Positions 33,119-41,674 of a stretch of DNA of 64,000 nt are shown in pieces. The notes beneath the pieces are model-generated. The model searched no databases. It was not told the DNA's origin and saw only the letters and a program-made list of their open reading frames with translations. Each line of letters opens with the position of its first letter. The first letter of the stretch is position 1. This DNA comes from Geminicoccus roseus DSM 18922. GTDB lineage: Bacteria; Pseudomonadota; Alphaproteobacteria; Geminicoccales; Geminicoccaceae. Both the position numbers and the translations under genes were made by a program. The stretch covers positions 1,946,196 to 2,010,195 of the forward strand of contig NZ_KE386572.1 in the NCBI RefSeq assembly GCF_000427665.1, written 5' to 3'.

Positions 33119-33233
33119 CGGCGGACCATTCCGGCAAGGAATCCATGCGGTCCTTTATCTCCCGGCACCGAGGCGGGACAAGCTCCGGATCGCTGCGCTA
33201 TGCTGGAGGCCGCCGAATGCGGAAGGGCGTCGC

Positions 33234-33719
33234 ATGGCCGCCACCCTCTACGAGACCGACTACTATCTCTGGGCCCGCCAGCAGGCGGAGGCCCTGCGCC
33301 AGCTCGACCGGGAGCGCTGGAACGGTCCGCTCGATCTCAAGCAACTGGCCGAGGAGGTCGACGACTTGGCCAAGCGCGACCGCAACGCCTGCCGCAGCCA
33401 GGTGGTCCGGATCATCGAGCATCTCCTCAAGCTCGATCATGCGCCGGCGAGCCTTCCCCAGGCGGGATGGCGGCGATCGATCTTCGATGCGCGAGCGCAA
33501 CTCGAGGCCGATCTCACGCCGAGCCTTCGGGCAGTCCTGGCCGAGGATCTTCCCGATCTTTACCTCCGGGGCCGCCGCGGGGCAGCCTTCTCGATGGAGG
33601 AGCATGGGGAGCAGGACGCCGCCGACGGCCTGCCGGCGGAGCCGCCCTACACGCTGGACGAGGTGCTCCGCGACGGGTTCTACGGCTTTGCGGAGGAGCG
33701 GCGGCGGGCCGGCTCCTGA
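33234..33719 (+). CDS. DUF29 family protein
   Basis: 161 residues from ATG 33234, with GGAAGGG six bases upstream. The hallmarks of DUF29 are YETDYYLWARQQAEALRQ at the N-terminus, LDLKQLAEEVDDLAKR, the helical IIEHLLKLDHAP segment, and W-R-S-I-F-D-A. DUF29 proteins are common in cyanobacteria and proteobacteria and have no established function. It stands alone, divergent from the ABC binding protein and converging with mtnK. Confidence 0.78.
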   Translation: MAATLYETDYYLWARQQAEALRQLDRERWNGPLDLKQLAEEVDDLAKRDRNACRSQVVRIIEHLLKLDHAPASLPQAGWRRSIFDARAQLEADLTPSLRAVLAEDLPDLYLRGRRGAAFSMEEHGEQDAADGLPAEPPYTLDEVLRDGFYGFAEERRRAGS

Positions 33720-33744
33720 CCCGCTGCCTGGGCGCGCTGGGCGG

Positions 33745-35019
33745 TCAGGCGCCGTCGCGGGCGCGCAGGGCCTCGGCGCGGGCGGTGACCTGCTCGATCG
33801 TGGCGTAGCTGCCGGGGTTCACCAGGAGGTCGCGGGACAGTTCCAGGACGCGCTTCTCACAGGCGGCGCGGCGGTCCGGGTCCTCGATCCGCTCCAGGTC
33901 GGCATTGTGGGCCAGGCCCAGCGTGCGGCGGGTGAGCGAGGCGCCGGCAAAGCGCAGCGTGTCGTTCCACAGGCGCGCCATGTAGGCAGCCTGGGCCTGG
34001 CGCAGCGCCGGCGAGCCGTCGGGCAGCAGGTCGCTTGGATAGGCGTCGCCGGTGCGGTGCCCGTCCCAGAGCTCGACGAACTTGGTGGCGAAGCCATGCC
34101 AGACGCCCTGGATCGTCTCGATCACCCAGGCCCGGTAGCCGTCGCGCTCGCCCGGGCGGTTCTCATGGCCGTCATGGCAGAAATAGTTCAGCAGCAGGTT
34201 GCCGATCAGCTTGCCGACGTCGAAGCCGATCGGCCCGACAAAGGCGAACTCCGGGTCGATTACCCTGGTCTCGGCCCGGGTCACCATGATCGAGCCGGTA
34301 TGCATGTCGCCGTGCAGCAGCGCCTCGGCACGTGACAGGAAGTCCTGCTTGAGCTGCGAGATCGCCAGCTTGAGCTGGTCGTCGTTCCGCCATGCCTCTG
34401 CCCAGCGGTCGAGCTGCGGGCTGGTCCAGCGGTTGAGGTCGTGGACCATGTAGGGATGGGTGAAGATCAGGTCCTCGGTGATCTTGCACAGGTCGGTGTT
34501 CGGGCAGAACTCGGCGATCATCGCCTTCTTTTTTGCCGCCGGCAGGGCCAGGTCGGAGGTGAAGTAGTGCGAGCGCGCCAGGTAGTCGGTGATCTGCGCC
34601 ACGAAGTTGGGGTAGTCGACCGCCTCGGTCATGCCGCGCCGCATGATGATGTGCGGGGAGAGCAGCTCCATCACGATCAGGAACAGCTTCGGGTCGTAGT
34701 GCAGGATCTGCGGAACCAGGCCCTGGCAGTGCTCGGCCTGGATCACGCTGGCGCGGTACTCGAAGAAGGCGCGGTTCAGGTCGAGCGGCCAGCCCTCGCC
34801 GACCAGCCGGACATAGGGCAGGGCCTGCTTGACGCAGATCCCGCCGTCCGGGCCCTCGATGATGAAGACGAGGTTCAGGTTGCCGTCGCCGACCTCGCGG
34901 ATCGTCCAGCCGGCGGAATCGCCGCCCAGCTGCCCGGCGACCTCGGGCACGCCGGCGAGCAGGTCGCGCAGCCCCGCCTCATCCATCACACGGTAGCCCT
35001 CGGGCGTCGGCAGCGGCAT
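33745..35019 (-). CDS. mtnK: S-methyl-5-thioribose kinase
   Basis: 424 residues, usual MtnK length of about 400. VGDGNLNLVFIIEG is the nucleotide loop, ICVKQALPYVR holds the ATP lysine, LLHGDMHTGSIM is the catalytic loop, and VIDPEFAFVGPIGFDVGKL the metal-binding block. It phosphorylates methylthioribose in the methionine salvage pathway. The usual partner mtnA is not adjacent. The upstream 86 bp hold a strong hairpin belonging to the RTX gene end. Confidence 0.92.
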   Translation of the reverse strand: MPLPTPEGYRVMDEAGLRDLLAGVPEVAGQLGGDSAGWTIREVGDGNLNLVFIIEGPDGGICVKQALPYVRLVGEGWPLDLNRAFFEYRASVIQAEHCQGLVPQILHYDPKLFLIVMELLSPHIIMRRGMTEAVDYPNFVAQITDYLARSHYFTSDLALPAAKKKAMIAEFCPNTDLCKITEDLIFTHPYMVHDLNRWTSPQLDRWAEAWRNDDQLKLAISQLKQDFLSRAEALLHGDMHTGSIMVTRAETRVIDPEFAFVGPIGFDVGKLIGNLLLNYFCHDGHENRPGERDGYRAWVIETIQGVWHGFATKFVELWDGHRTGDAYPSDLLPDGSPALRQAQAAYMARLWNDTLRFAGASLTRRTLGLAHNADLERIEDPDRRAACEKRVLELSRDLLVNPGSYATIEQVTARAEALRARDGA

Positions 35020-35077
35020 GGTTCCTCGCTCGTCCTGGCATGGCCTCTCTGGTCGAGGGGCTTTAGCGGCGTCGCCT

Positions 35078-35099
35078 CCGGCGGCGCAAGCGCCGCCGG
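35078..35099 (-). terminator. Hairpin between the RTX gene and mtnK
   Basis: A perfect 9-bp GC stem (35078-35086 with 35091-35099) closes a CAAG loop seven bases after the RTX gene stop on the minus strand. It probably ends RTX transcription before mtnK begins at 35019. There is no T-run. Confidence 0.55.
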
Positions 35100-35105
35100 T
35101 GCGCG

Positions 35106-36005
35106 TCAGGCGGCGAAGTCGCCGGGCGCAAGGCTGGCAACGCCCGCCAGGGTCAGCGTGCTGCCGGCAAAGAACTCGATCATGCTGGCATCGCCGGCAT
35201 GAATGGCGAGCGCATCACGGCATTCGCCTTGCACGACGACCTTCACCGTGTCGACGAACCGGTCGGCACCATCCAGCCTCCCGTCCGCATTGCTGTCCAG
35301 CCGGGCGAAGTCGACGGCCGTGCGGAACATCGGCTCCTCCAGCGTGGCGTCGATCGTGAACGCCATCGCCAGGATCCGGTCGGAGCCGGGTGTGAAGTCG
35401 AGCACCAGATCGTCGTCCGGGTTGATGTACTCGGCGCCCACATGGTCGAGATACTGGCCAAAGATATGGCCGTTGAACACGATGGTGTCCTGACCGGAGC
35501 CCAGCCGGATCAGGTCGCTGCCGTCCCAGCCGGCCACCGTATCGTCGCCCGGGCCGGCATCGAGCACGTCGTCACCCTGCCAGCCCTCCAGCACGTCGTT
35601 GCCGCTCCCGCCGAACAGCCGGTCGCGGCCGTCCTGCCCGGTCACCAGATCATGGCCGTCGCCGCCCACGACGAGGTCGTTGCCTCGGCCGCCATGGAGG
35701 CGGTCGTTGCCGTCACCGCCGGCCAGGTCGTCGTTGCCGTTGGCGCCGAACAGCAGGTCGTGCCCGGCATTGTCGCGCAGCAGGTCGTCGCCATTGCCGG
35801 CGCGCAGCGTGTCGCTGCCATTGCCGCCAAAGAGCCGGTCATCACCATCCTGGCCCCAGAGCGTATCGTCGCCGGCCTCGCCATAGAGCGCATCGTTGCC
35901 GCCGCCGGCGGTGAGCACGTCCTTGCCGGCGCGCCCGAACAACGTGTCCTTGCCGGCCGTGCCAAGCAGCCGGTCGTCGCCTGCGGTCCCAATGAAGGTT
36001 GCCAT
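35106..36005 (-). CDS. RTX-repeat calcium-binding protein 1
   Basis: 299 residues from ATG 36005, with AGGAGG six bases upstream. After FIGTAGDDRLLG the first 185 residues consist of GGxGxD nonapeptides (for example GGNGSDTL, GGDGNDRLHGG, GGSGNDVLEG) that form a calcium-binding beta-roll. The C-terminal 110 residues are non-repetitive and hold an EF-hand-like loop DSNADGRLDGADRF. There is no N-terminal signal, so secretion by a type I system is expected. No catalytic domain is recognisable. It is related to the two RTX proteins at 41675-44187. Confidence 0.87.
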   Translation of the reverse strand: MATFIGTAGDDRLLGTAGKDTLFGRAGKDVLTAGGGNDALYGEAGDDTLWGQDGDDRLFGGNGSDTLRAGNGDDLLRDNAGHDLLFGANGNDDLAGGDGNDRLHGGRGNDLVVGGDGHDLVTGQDGRDRLFGGSGNDVLEGWQGDDVLDAGPGDDTVAGWDGSDLIRLGSGQDTIVFNGHIFGQYLDHVGAEYINPDDDLVLDFTPGSDRILAMAFTIDATLEEPMFRTAVDFARLDSNADGRLDGADRFVDTVKVVVQGECRDALAIHAGDASMIEFFAGSTLTLAGVASLAPGDFAA

Positions 36006-36731
36006 CGGATCCTCCTGGATCTGGCGCGGATACATGAGGGTCAGCCGATGTCGAAGAACCCCAGGCGCTGTGGCTGCCGTACCGGAGGATGGCCTCGGCT
36101 ACGACGCGGCAGGCCGCCAGCCGGCCCTCCGCCCCAGGCCTTGGCCGTCCATGCCTTTCGGCCGTTCCGGTTCATCGCCATTCCGGGATCGGGACATTCC
36201 TGCACGAAGGGAAGGACAGGACCGTCGTCACGGCAGCTGCCGATGCGATGGCCGGCAGAGCCATGCAGCCGTTGGGACAGTGCGATCGTTGGCTCGGGGG
36301 CCGACAAAAGTGACCATCGGCGCTCTCCGTCGGGGCCCTACGCGCAGAGCGGCCCAGGAGAGGCGTTCCGGATAAGCTGAAACAGCGCCATTTATTTGAA
36401 AATTTGGCAATGTTTACGTAACGCGATCGTCATCTGTGGCATTCGCGTGACATGGTTCCCCAGTGCTGGCTTCAGTGTTCCAGACGGTAGCCGCCAGCCT
36501 CGTCCATCAGCGGTGGCCTCGGGCATCGGCAGCGACATGCCCTGTCCAGTCCTGCTTCCGGCCGGCGTCCGCGGGCGCACACGATGGGGGAACCACAGGG
36601 CGGTGGCGGCAGTTCAGCCGCTATCCCATTTCGAACGGCCGGGCAGAACTAAAATCGAGGGGCGGTCGCCTGCCCTTGCCGACCACCCGGGCGCCGAGAT
36701 CGCGGATCAAGACCAGCCAGGACAAGAAACC
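36006..36731. other. Long intergenic region, AT-richer at 36390-36450
   Basis: About 725 bases between RTX gene 1 and the small ORF at 36732. No protein family was recognised on either strand. A short AT-rich patch (TTTATTTGAAAATTTGG near 36391) contrasts with the flanks and is a plausible promoter for the RTX gene or the small ORF; TTGAAA at 36396 is a weak -35 candidate. This is unusually much non-coding DNA for this window. Confidence 0.4.
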
Positions 36732-36920
36732 ATGAGCGCCCTCGATCTGACGATCACCGTCCTCTACCTCCTGGCGATGCTCGGCTACGGCCAGCTCTGC
36801 TATGTTCAGGGCGTCATGGATCGCGATCAGGGCACGCGCGGGGGATCGGTGCAGCGGGCGCTGCGCTTCGGCCGCCGCTACCTGGAGGCATCGGCGGCGC
36901 CGGCGCGGGTGCGGAACTGA
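36732..36920 (+). CDS. Small membrane-associated protein, unrecognised
   Basis: 62 residues from ATG 36732, with AGGA about nine bases upstream. The N-terminal hydrophobic helix (LDLTITVLYLLAMLGYGQL) is followed by a basic tail (RALRFGRRYLEASAAPARVRN). It converges directly with the response-regulator stop at 36921. No family assigned. Codon use looks like that of neighbouring genes, which supports it modestly. Confidence 0.45.
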   Translation: MSALDLTITVLYLLAMLGYGQLCYVQGVMDRDQGTRGGSVQRALRFGRRYLEASAAPARVRN

Positions 36921-37604
36921 TCAGCGCGCCAGGCGGTAGCCGCCGGCCTCGGTGACGATCAGCGAGACCTGGCCCGGGTTCGGCTCGACCTTCTGGCGGA
37001 GCCGGTAGATGTGGGTCTCCAGCGTGTGGGTGGTCACGCCGGTGTTGTAGCCCCAGACCTCGTCCAGCAGCACCTCGCGCGCCACCGGCCGGTCGCCGAT
37101 GCGGTAAAGATACTTCAGGATCGCGGTCTCCTTCTCGGTGAGGTGGATCTTCTTGCTGCCGGCAGTCAGCATCTTGGCGGCCGGCTTGAAGGCATAGGGG
37201 CCGATCTGGAAGACGGCGTCGTCGGACAGCTCGTGCTGGCGCAGATGCGCACGGATCCGCGCCATCAGCACCCACATCCGGAACGGCTTGGTGACATAGT
37301 CGTTGGCGCCGCTCTCCAGCGCCAGCACCTCGTCCGCGTCGCCGTCGCGGCCGGTCAGCATGATCACCGGCGCCTTCACGCCGTTCTTGCGCAGGAGCTT
37401 GCACAGGTCGCGGCCGTCGGTGTCCGGCAGGCCGACATCCAGGATCACCAGGTCGAACTCGTTGGTCCTGGCCAGGGCCAGGGCCTCCTTGCCCGATCCG
37501 GCTTCCTGGACCCGGAACCCCTCGTGCATCGTGAGCTGTTCGGCCAGCTCCCGGCGCAGCGCGTTGTCGTCGTCGACGATGAGGATACGTTCGTTCTTCG
37601 CCAT
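36921..37604 (-). CDS. OmpR/PhoB-type response regulator
   Basis: 227 residues from ATG 37604. Receiver domain with phospho-acceptor D56 in LVILDVGLPDTDG, acidic D11-D13 and the TKPFR lysine. The C-terminal winged helix has LTEKETAILKYLYRIGDRPV and THTLETHIYRLRQKV. No histidine kinase is next to it. It lies between the RTX gene and the algD-like gene, which are transcribed away from or opposite to it. It may regulate this polysaccharide region (inference only). Confidence 0.9.
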   Translation of the reverse strand: MAKNERILIVDDDNALRRELAEQLTMHEGFRVQEAGSGKEALALARTNEFDLVILDVGLPDTDGRDLCKLLRKNGVKAPVIMLTGRDGDADEVLALESGANDYVTKPFRMWVLMARIRAHLRQHELSDDAVFQIGPYAFKPAAKMLTAGSKKIHLTEKETAILKYLYRIGDRPVAREVLLDEVWGYNTGVTTHTLETHIYRLRQKVEPNPGQVSLIVTEAGGYRLAR

Positions 37605-37877
37605 CGACGCATTATCCGCTGATCCAGTCCGACGCTCACGAAGGTAGGGGTGCCGGTCCCGAAGCTCAAGAGACGCGCATCCGGCGCCTGTACAAAGCCG
37701 GATCTGGGCAGGCTTTTGGCAGTTATCCCCGCCTGCCCGCAGCCGCGCCACAGGCCCGACCCGATCGGCGGCCGGCCGCCGCTTCTGCCTTCCACCACCA
37801 TTCCCCGCTGACTAGACAGGCAGGCGATGCCGTCGCGCCCGGTTGCGCGGCGAGGTTTTTGCGGAATTGGCGGCGGG

Positions 37878-39122
37878 ATGCGGGTCACGGTGGTGGGCAT
37901 GGGGCATGTGGGGGCGGTGACCGCCGCCTGCCTCGCCCGTGACGGCCATCGGGTCACCTGCCTGGACGCCGACCCGGCCAGGCTCGACGCGGTCCGGCGA
38001 GGCCGCGCCCCGGTCGACGAGCCGGGGCTGAACGGGCTGTTCGCCGAAGGCGCCCGCAGCGGCGAATTGCGGGCCGCCGCCCATCTGGCCCCGGCCCTGG
38101 CCCAGGCCGATTTGGTGATCGTGGCGGTGGGCACGCCGGCCTTGCCCGACGGCAGCCCGGACCTGGGCCAGGTCGAGCGGGCGGGCCGCGCCATCGGCGA
38201 GAACCTGCCCTACCGCGCCGAGCTTCCGGTCGCGGTACTGCGCAGCACGGTGCCGCCCGGCACCACCGAGACCGTGTTCCGCCAGGCGATCCTGGCCGGA
38301 TCGGGCGGGCGGCCGGTGCCGGTCGCCCACCTGCCCGAGTTCTTCCGCGAGGGGTCCGCGATCCTGGACTGGCGGGAGGGGCCGTTCGTGGTGATCGGCT
38401 GCGACGAGGAGGCGGCCGGCCTCAAGGTCGCCGAACTGTTCCAGCAGGCGGGGCCGGCGGTGCAGCGGACCGGCCTGCGCACCGCCGAGGCGCTGAAATA
38501 TGCCTGCAACGCCTGGCACGCTACCAAGGTCGCCTTCGCCAACGAGATCGGCCGCTGGGCGGCGGCCTCGGGCGCGCAGCCGGGCGAGCTGGCTCGGCTG
38601 TTCCTGTCCGACCGCAAGCTCAATCTCGGCGCCGCCTACCTGCAGCCGGGCTTCGCCTATGGCGGGCCCTGCCTCGCCAAGGACCTGGCGGCGCTGACGG
38701 TCCATGCCCAGGGGCTGGGCCTGGACCTGCCGCTGCTTTCCCATACCCAGGCCGCCAACCGGGCGACCATGGAATGGTGGGCCCGGCAGGTCCGCCAGAG
38801 CGGCGCCCGCCAGGTGGCGATCCTGGGCCTGGCCCACCGCAGCGGCAGCCGCGACCTGCGCGCCAGCCCCTATCTGCAGCTTGCCCGGATCCTGGAGGGC
38901 GAGGGGATCGGCACCATGCTCTACGAGCCCGCCCTGCGCGAGCCGCCGCCTTTGGACGTGGCGATCACCGGCCGACTGGAGGACGCCCTGGACGGCGCCG
39001 ACCTGATCCTGCGCTCGCGCGAGGAAATCGTCTCGGGCGACCTGATCCGCAAGATCGCGCCGAAGGTGCGGGTGCTGGACCTGTTCCGCATCGGCGAAAG
39101 CGTCCGGGACGAGCCGGCATGA
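37878..39122 (+). CDS. GDP-mannose/UDP-glucose 6-dehydrogenase family, AlgD-like
   Basis: 414 residues from ATG 37878. VTVVGMGHVGAVTAACLA is the NAD Rossmann motif. LKYACNAWHATKVAFANEIG and the catalytic cysteine C265 in AYGGPCLAKDLAAL are arranged as in AlgD, whose Cys is at a near-identical position. GDP-mannose dehydrogenase makes GDP-mannuronate for alginate. It overlaps the alg8-like gene by four bases (ATGA) and starts a three-gene operon. A UDP-sugar dehydrogenase cannot be excluded, but the following Alg8/Alg44 homologues favour mannuronate. Confidence 0.82.
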   Translation: MRVTVVGMGHVGAVTAACLARDGHRVTCLDADPARLDAVRRGRAPVDEPGLNGLFAEGARSGELRAAAHLAPALAQADLVIVAVGTPALPDGSPDLGQVERAGRAIGENLPYRAELPVAVLRSTVPPGTTETVFRQAILAGSGGRPVPVAHLPEFFREGSAILDWREGPFVVIGCDEEAAGLKVAELFQQAGPAVQRTGLRTAEALKYACNAWHATKVAFANEIGRWAAASGAQPGELARLFLSDRKLNLGAAYLQPGFAYGGPCLAKDLAALTVHAQGLGLDLPLLSHTQAANRATMEWWARQVRQSGARQVAILGLAHRSGSRDLRASPYLQLARILEGEGIGTMLYEPALREPPPLDVAITGRLEDALDGADLILRSREEIVSGDLIRKIAPKVRVLDLFRIGESVRDEPA

Positions 39123-40606
39123 TCCTTCTCCTGCACTTCCTCCTGGTCGCCGCCGCGGTCCTGCTGGTGCCGCGCGACGCGGTCGCGGCGGTCGGCCACG
39201 AGATCCTGTTCGTACCGGCCATCATCGGGATCTGGCGCTATGGCTGGGGGCTGGTGCACCTGGTGCGCGGGGTGATCTGGCGCCGGCTGGTCTTTCCCGG
39301 GCTGCGGGCCCGGGCCGACGCCACGCTGGCTCGGCCCGAGGCCACCCGCGCCGAGCTGTTTCTGATCGTCACCAGCTTCCGGATCGAGGTCGACACCACG
39401 CTGGCCTGCTGGCGGTCGGTGATCGCCGAGGCCAAGGCCTGGAACGGGCCGGTGACGCTGGTCGCTTCGATCGTCGAGCGCGGCGACGAGAGCGCCATCC
39501 AGCGCCTGTTCGACCTGTCCGGGCTGCCGGACCGGGTCCGCCTGCTGGTGGTGCGGATCAGCGGCGAGGGCAAGCGGCGGGCGCTGGCGACGGCGCTGCG
39601 CGGCGTGTCGCGCCGGATGCCGTCCGGCAACGCGGTGGTTGCGGTGATGGATGGCGACACCGTGCTGCCGCCCGGCACGCTGGCGCGGACCGTGCCGTTC
39701 TTCGCCCTGGACCCGCGCCTGGGCGGGATCACCACCGACGAGATGCCGTTCACGGTGGGCGAGCGCTTCCCGTTCTCGCCCTGGTACCGGCTGCGCTTCG
39801 CCCGCCGGCACCAGACCATGAGCTCCCTGGCCCTGTCCGGGCGGGTGCTGGCGATGACCGGGCGGTTCTCCCTGTTCCCCGCCGAAATCGCCATCGACCC
39901 GGACTTCATCCAGGCGGTCGAGCATGACGGGTTCGACCACTGGCGGCTCGGCCGGATCGACTTCCTCACCGGCGAGGACAAGTCGACCTGGTTCCACCTG
40001 CTGAAGACCGGTCGGCGGATGCTCTATGTCCCGGACGTGCAGGTCGCCACCATCGAGCATCCGCCAAGGGGCGGGTTCCTGCGCGCCTCGCGCATCCTGG
40101 TGCTGCGCTGGTCCGGCAACATGCTGCGCTCCGGCCGCCGTGCGCTGGCGCTCGGCCCGGCCCGCACCGGCCCGTTCCTGTGGTGGACCCTGATCGACCA
40201 GCGGATCTCGATCTGGACGCCCCTGCTGGGCCCGATCGTGGCGATCGTGCTGGCGCTGACCCGCACTCCCTGGGCGCTGCTGTTCTACCTGATCTGGGTG
40301 CTGTTCACCCGGTCCTTGCAGACGCTGCTGCTGTTGACCGCCCGTAATCGGGTGGAAGGAACCTGGCCGCTCCTGCTCTGGTACGACCAGGTGGCGCTGG
40401 CGCTGGTCAAAGGACGGGCGCTGTTCCGGTTGGACAGGCAGCTTTGGACGCGCCAGAACATCGCCAGCCGCGGTATTGCTTCAGGATGGCGGGGCGCCCT
40501 GACCGAGGCCGGTGCGATTTACCTGCAGCTACTGGGCGTTCTGGCGCTGGTGGCCGTGGTCGTCTTCTGGACCGGGGCTCTCCCCTTTCCGCTCGAAGGG
40601 CGTTGA
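39119..40606 (+). CDS. Alg8-like membrane glycosyltransferase (polysaccharide polymerase)
   Basis: 495 residues, nearly identical in length to Pseudomonas Alg8 (494). Two N-terminal membrane helices, then a GT2 domain with VVAVMDGDTVLPPG (DxD near residue 178), LTGEDKSTWFHLL (acidic pair near 286) and several C-terminal helices. Alg8 polymerises mannuronate and pushes it through the inner membrane, activated through Alg44 and c-di-GMP. ATG 39119 overlaps the algD-like stop, and the next gene begins at the base after its stop. The product is inferred from the operon. Confidence 0.85.
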   Translation: MILLLHFLLVAAAVLLVPRDAVAAVGHEILFVPAIIGIWRYGWGLVHLVRGVIWRRLVFPGLRARADATLARPEATRAELFLIVTSFRIEVDTTLACWRSVIAEAKAWNGPVTLVASIVERGDESAIQRLFDLSGLPDRVRLLVVRISGEGKRRALATALRGVSRRMPSGNAVVAVMDGDTVLPPGTLARTVPFFALDPRLGGITTDEMPFTVGERFPFSPWYRLRFARRHQTMSSLALSGRVLAMTGRFSLFPAEIAIDPDFIQAVEHDGFDHWRLGRIDFLTGEDKSTWFHLLKTGRRMLYVPDVQVATIEHPPRGGFLRASRILVLRWSGNMLRSGRRALALGPARTGPFLWWTLIDQRISIWTPLLGPIVAIVLALTRTPWALLFYLIWVLFTRSLQTLLLLTARNRVEGTWPLLLWYDQVALALVKGRALFRLDRQLWTRQNIASRGIASGWRGALTEAGAIYLQLLGVLALVAVVVFWTGALPFPLEGR

Positions 40607-41659
40607 ATGTCGAAACTGGGCACGAACGAACCGGTCGTCCACGAGGCGGAGATCCATCGCCAGCACGTTCGGCTGAAGGTGCCGATCCGGGCCGAGATCG
40701 GCGGCGCCTGGTTCCAGGTCGACGACTGGTCTCTGGGTGGCATCGGCATCGACGCCGAGCCGCCGCGCTTTCGCGAGGGGGAGGTCTTCCCGGTCACCCT
40801 GTCGATGCCGTTCGAGGATTTCGAGCTGATCCTCCGGCTGGAGGCCGAGATGGTCTATCGGCTGCAGGACCGCGCCCGGTTCGGCTGCCGGTTCACCGGG
40901 ATGACCAAGGGCCAGATCAGCCTGTTCCGCCAGATGGTCGACCGCTACCTGACCGGCGAGATCGCCTCGCCGGGCGACGTGCTGGTGGCGCTGGGCCGGG
41001 AATCGTTCCAGCCGGCCCGTCCGGTTGCGGAGGAGCCGGGCGGAGGGCGGGCGCAAAGGGCCGCCGGCTGGCTGGCCGCTGGCCTGGCCGGGCTGGCGCT
41101 GGTCTCCCTGCTGGCCTGGGGCGCCTATGAGCGCTTCTACCGGATCAGCACGGTGGACGCCCGGATCGACGCCCCGGTCTACCGGGTGACCGCCCCTGTG
41201 GCCGGACGCCTGGAGCGGCTTCCGATCGGCGAGATCCTGGAGGTCGGCACCCCGATCGCCCGGGTGATCGGCGCTGCCGACCTGTCCGAGTACGACATCC
41301 TCTCGCCCTGCCTGTGCACGCTCGGCGAGTGGAAGGTGGCGGACGGCAGCGGGGTGGCGGCCGGCGCCACCGCGGTCCTGCTGATCTCGGCCGACCAGCC
41401 GCTGAAGGTCACCGCGATGCTGCCGATCGAGCAGGCGACCCAGCTCGCCGTGGGCACGCCGGTGCGCATCGACCTGCCGGGGGAGCCGGCCTCCCGCAGC
41501 GGCCAGATCGAGCGGATCGACCTGGCCCTGCCGCTGGACGAGATGGTCGGCGCCCGCAGCCCCCGTCCGGGCTCCCGCTTCGTTCCGGTCGTGGTGCGCC
41601 CGGACGAGCCGCTGGCCTTCGACCTGCTCGGCACCCCGGTAAGCGTCGAACTGCGCTGA
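40607..41659 (+). CDS. Alg44-like PilZ/HlyD-domain co-polymerase
   Basis: 350 residues in the Alg44 order: cytoplasmic PilZ domain (residues about 15-120), one membrane helix (about 152-174), and a periplasmic HlyD/barrel-sandwich part. The c-di-GMP-binding residues are intact: R18-x-x-x-R22 and D40-x-S42-x-x-G45. Alg44 binds c-di-GMP and switches on Alg8. Start ATG 40607 immediately follows the alg8-like stop. The last 13 codons are copied, with about 90% identity, in the remnant at 44573-44614. Confidence 0.87.
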   Translation: MSKLGTNEPVVHEAEIHRQHVRLKVPIRAEIGGAWFQVDDWSLGGIGIDAEPPRFREGEVFPVTLSMPFEDFELILRLEAEMVYRLQDRARFGCRFTGMTKGQISLFRQMVDRYLTGEIASPGDVLVALGRESFQPARPVAEEPGGGRAQRAAGWLAAGLAGLALVSLLAWGAYERFYRISTVDARIDAPVYRVTAPVAGRLERLPIGEILEVGTPIARVIGAADLSEYDILSPCLCTLGEWKVADGSGVAAGATAVLLISADQPLKVTAMLPIEQATQLAVGTPVRIDLPGEPASRSGQIERIDLALPLDEMVGARSPRPGSRFVPVVVRPDEPLAFDLLGTPVSVELR

Positions 41660-41674
41660 GGCATCGCAGAAACG

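Noticed and set aside
35020-35105. Possible SAM riboswitch upstream of mtnK (a GCTAAAG stretch on the minus strand)
   Set aside because: The conserved paired regions of SAM-II or other SAM riboswitches are missing. The only structure is a simple 9-bp hairpin better explained as the end of the RTX gene transcript.
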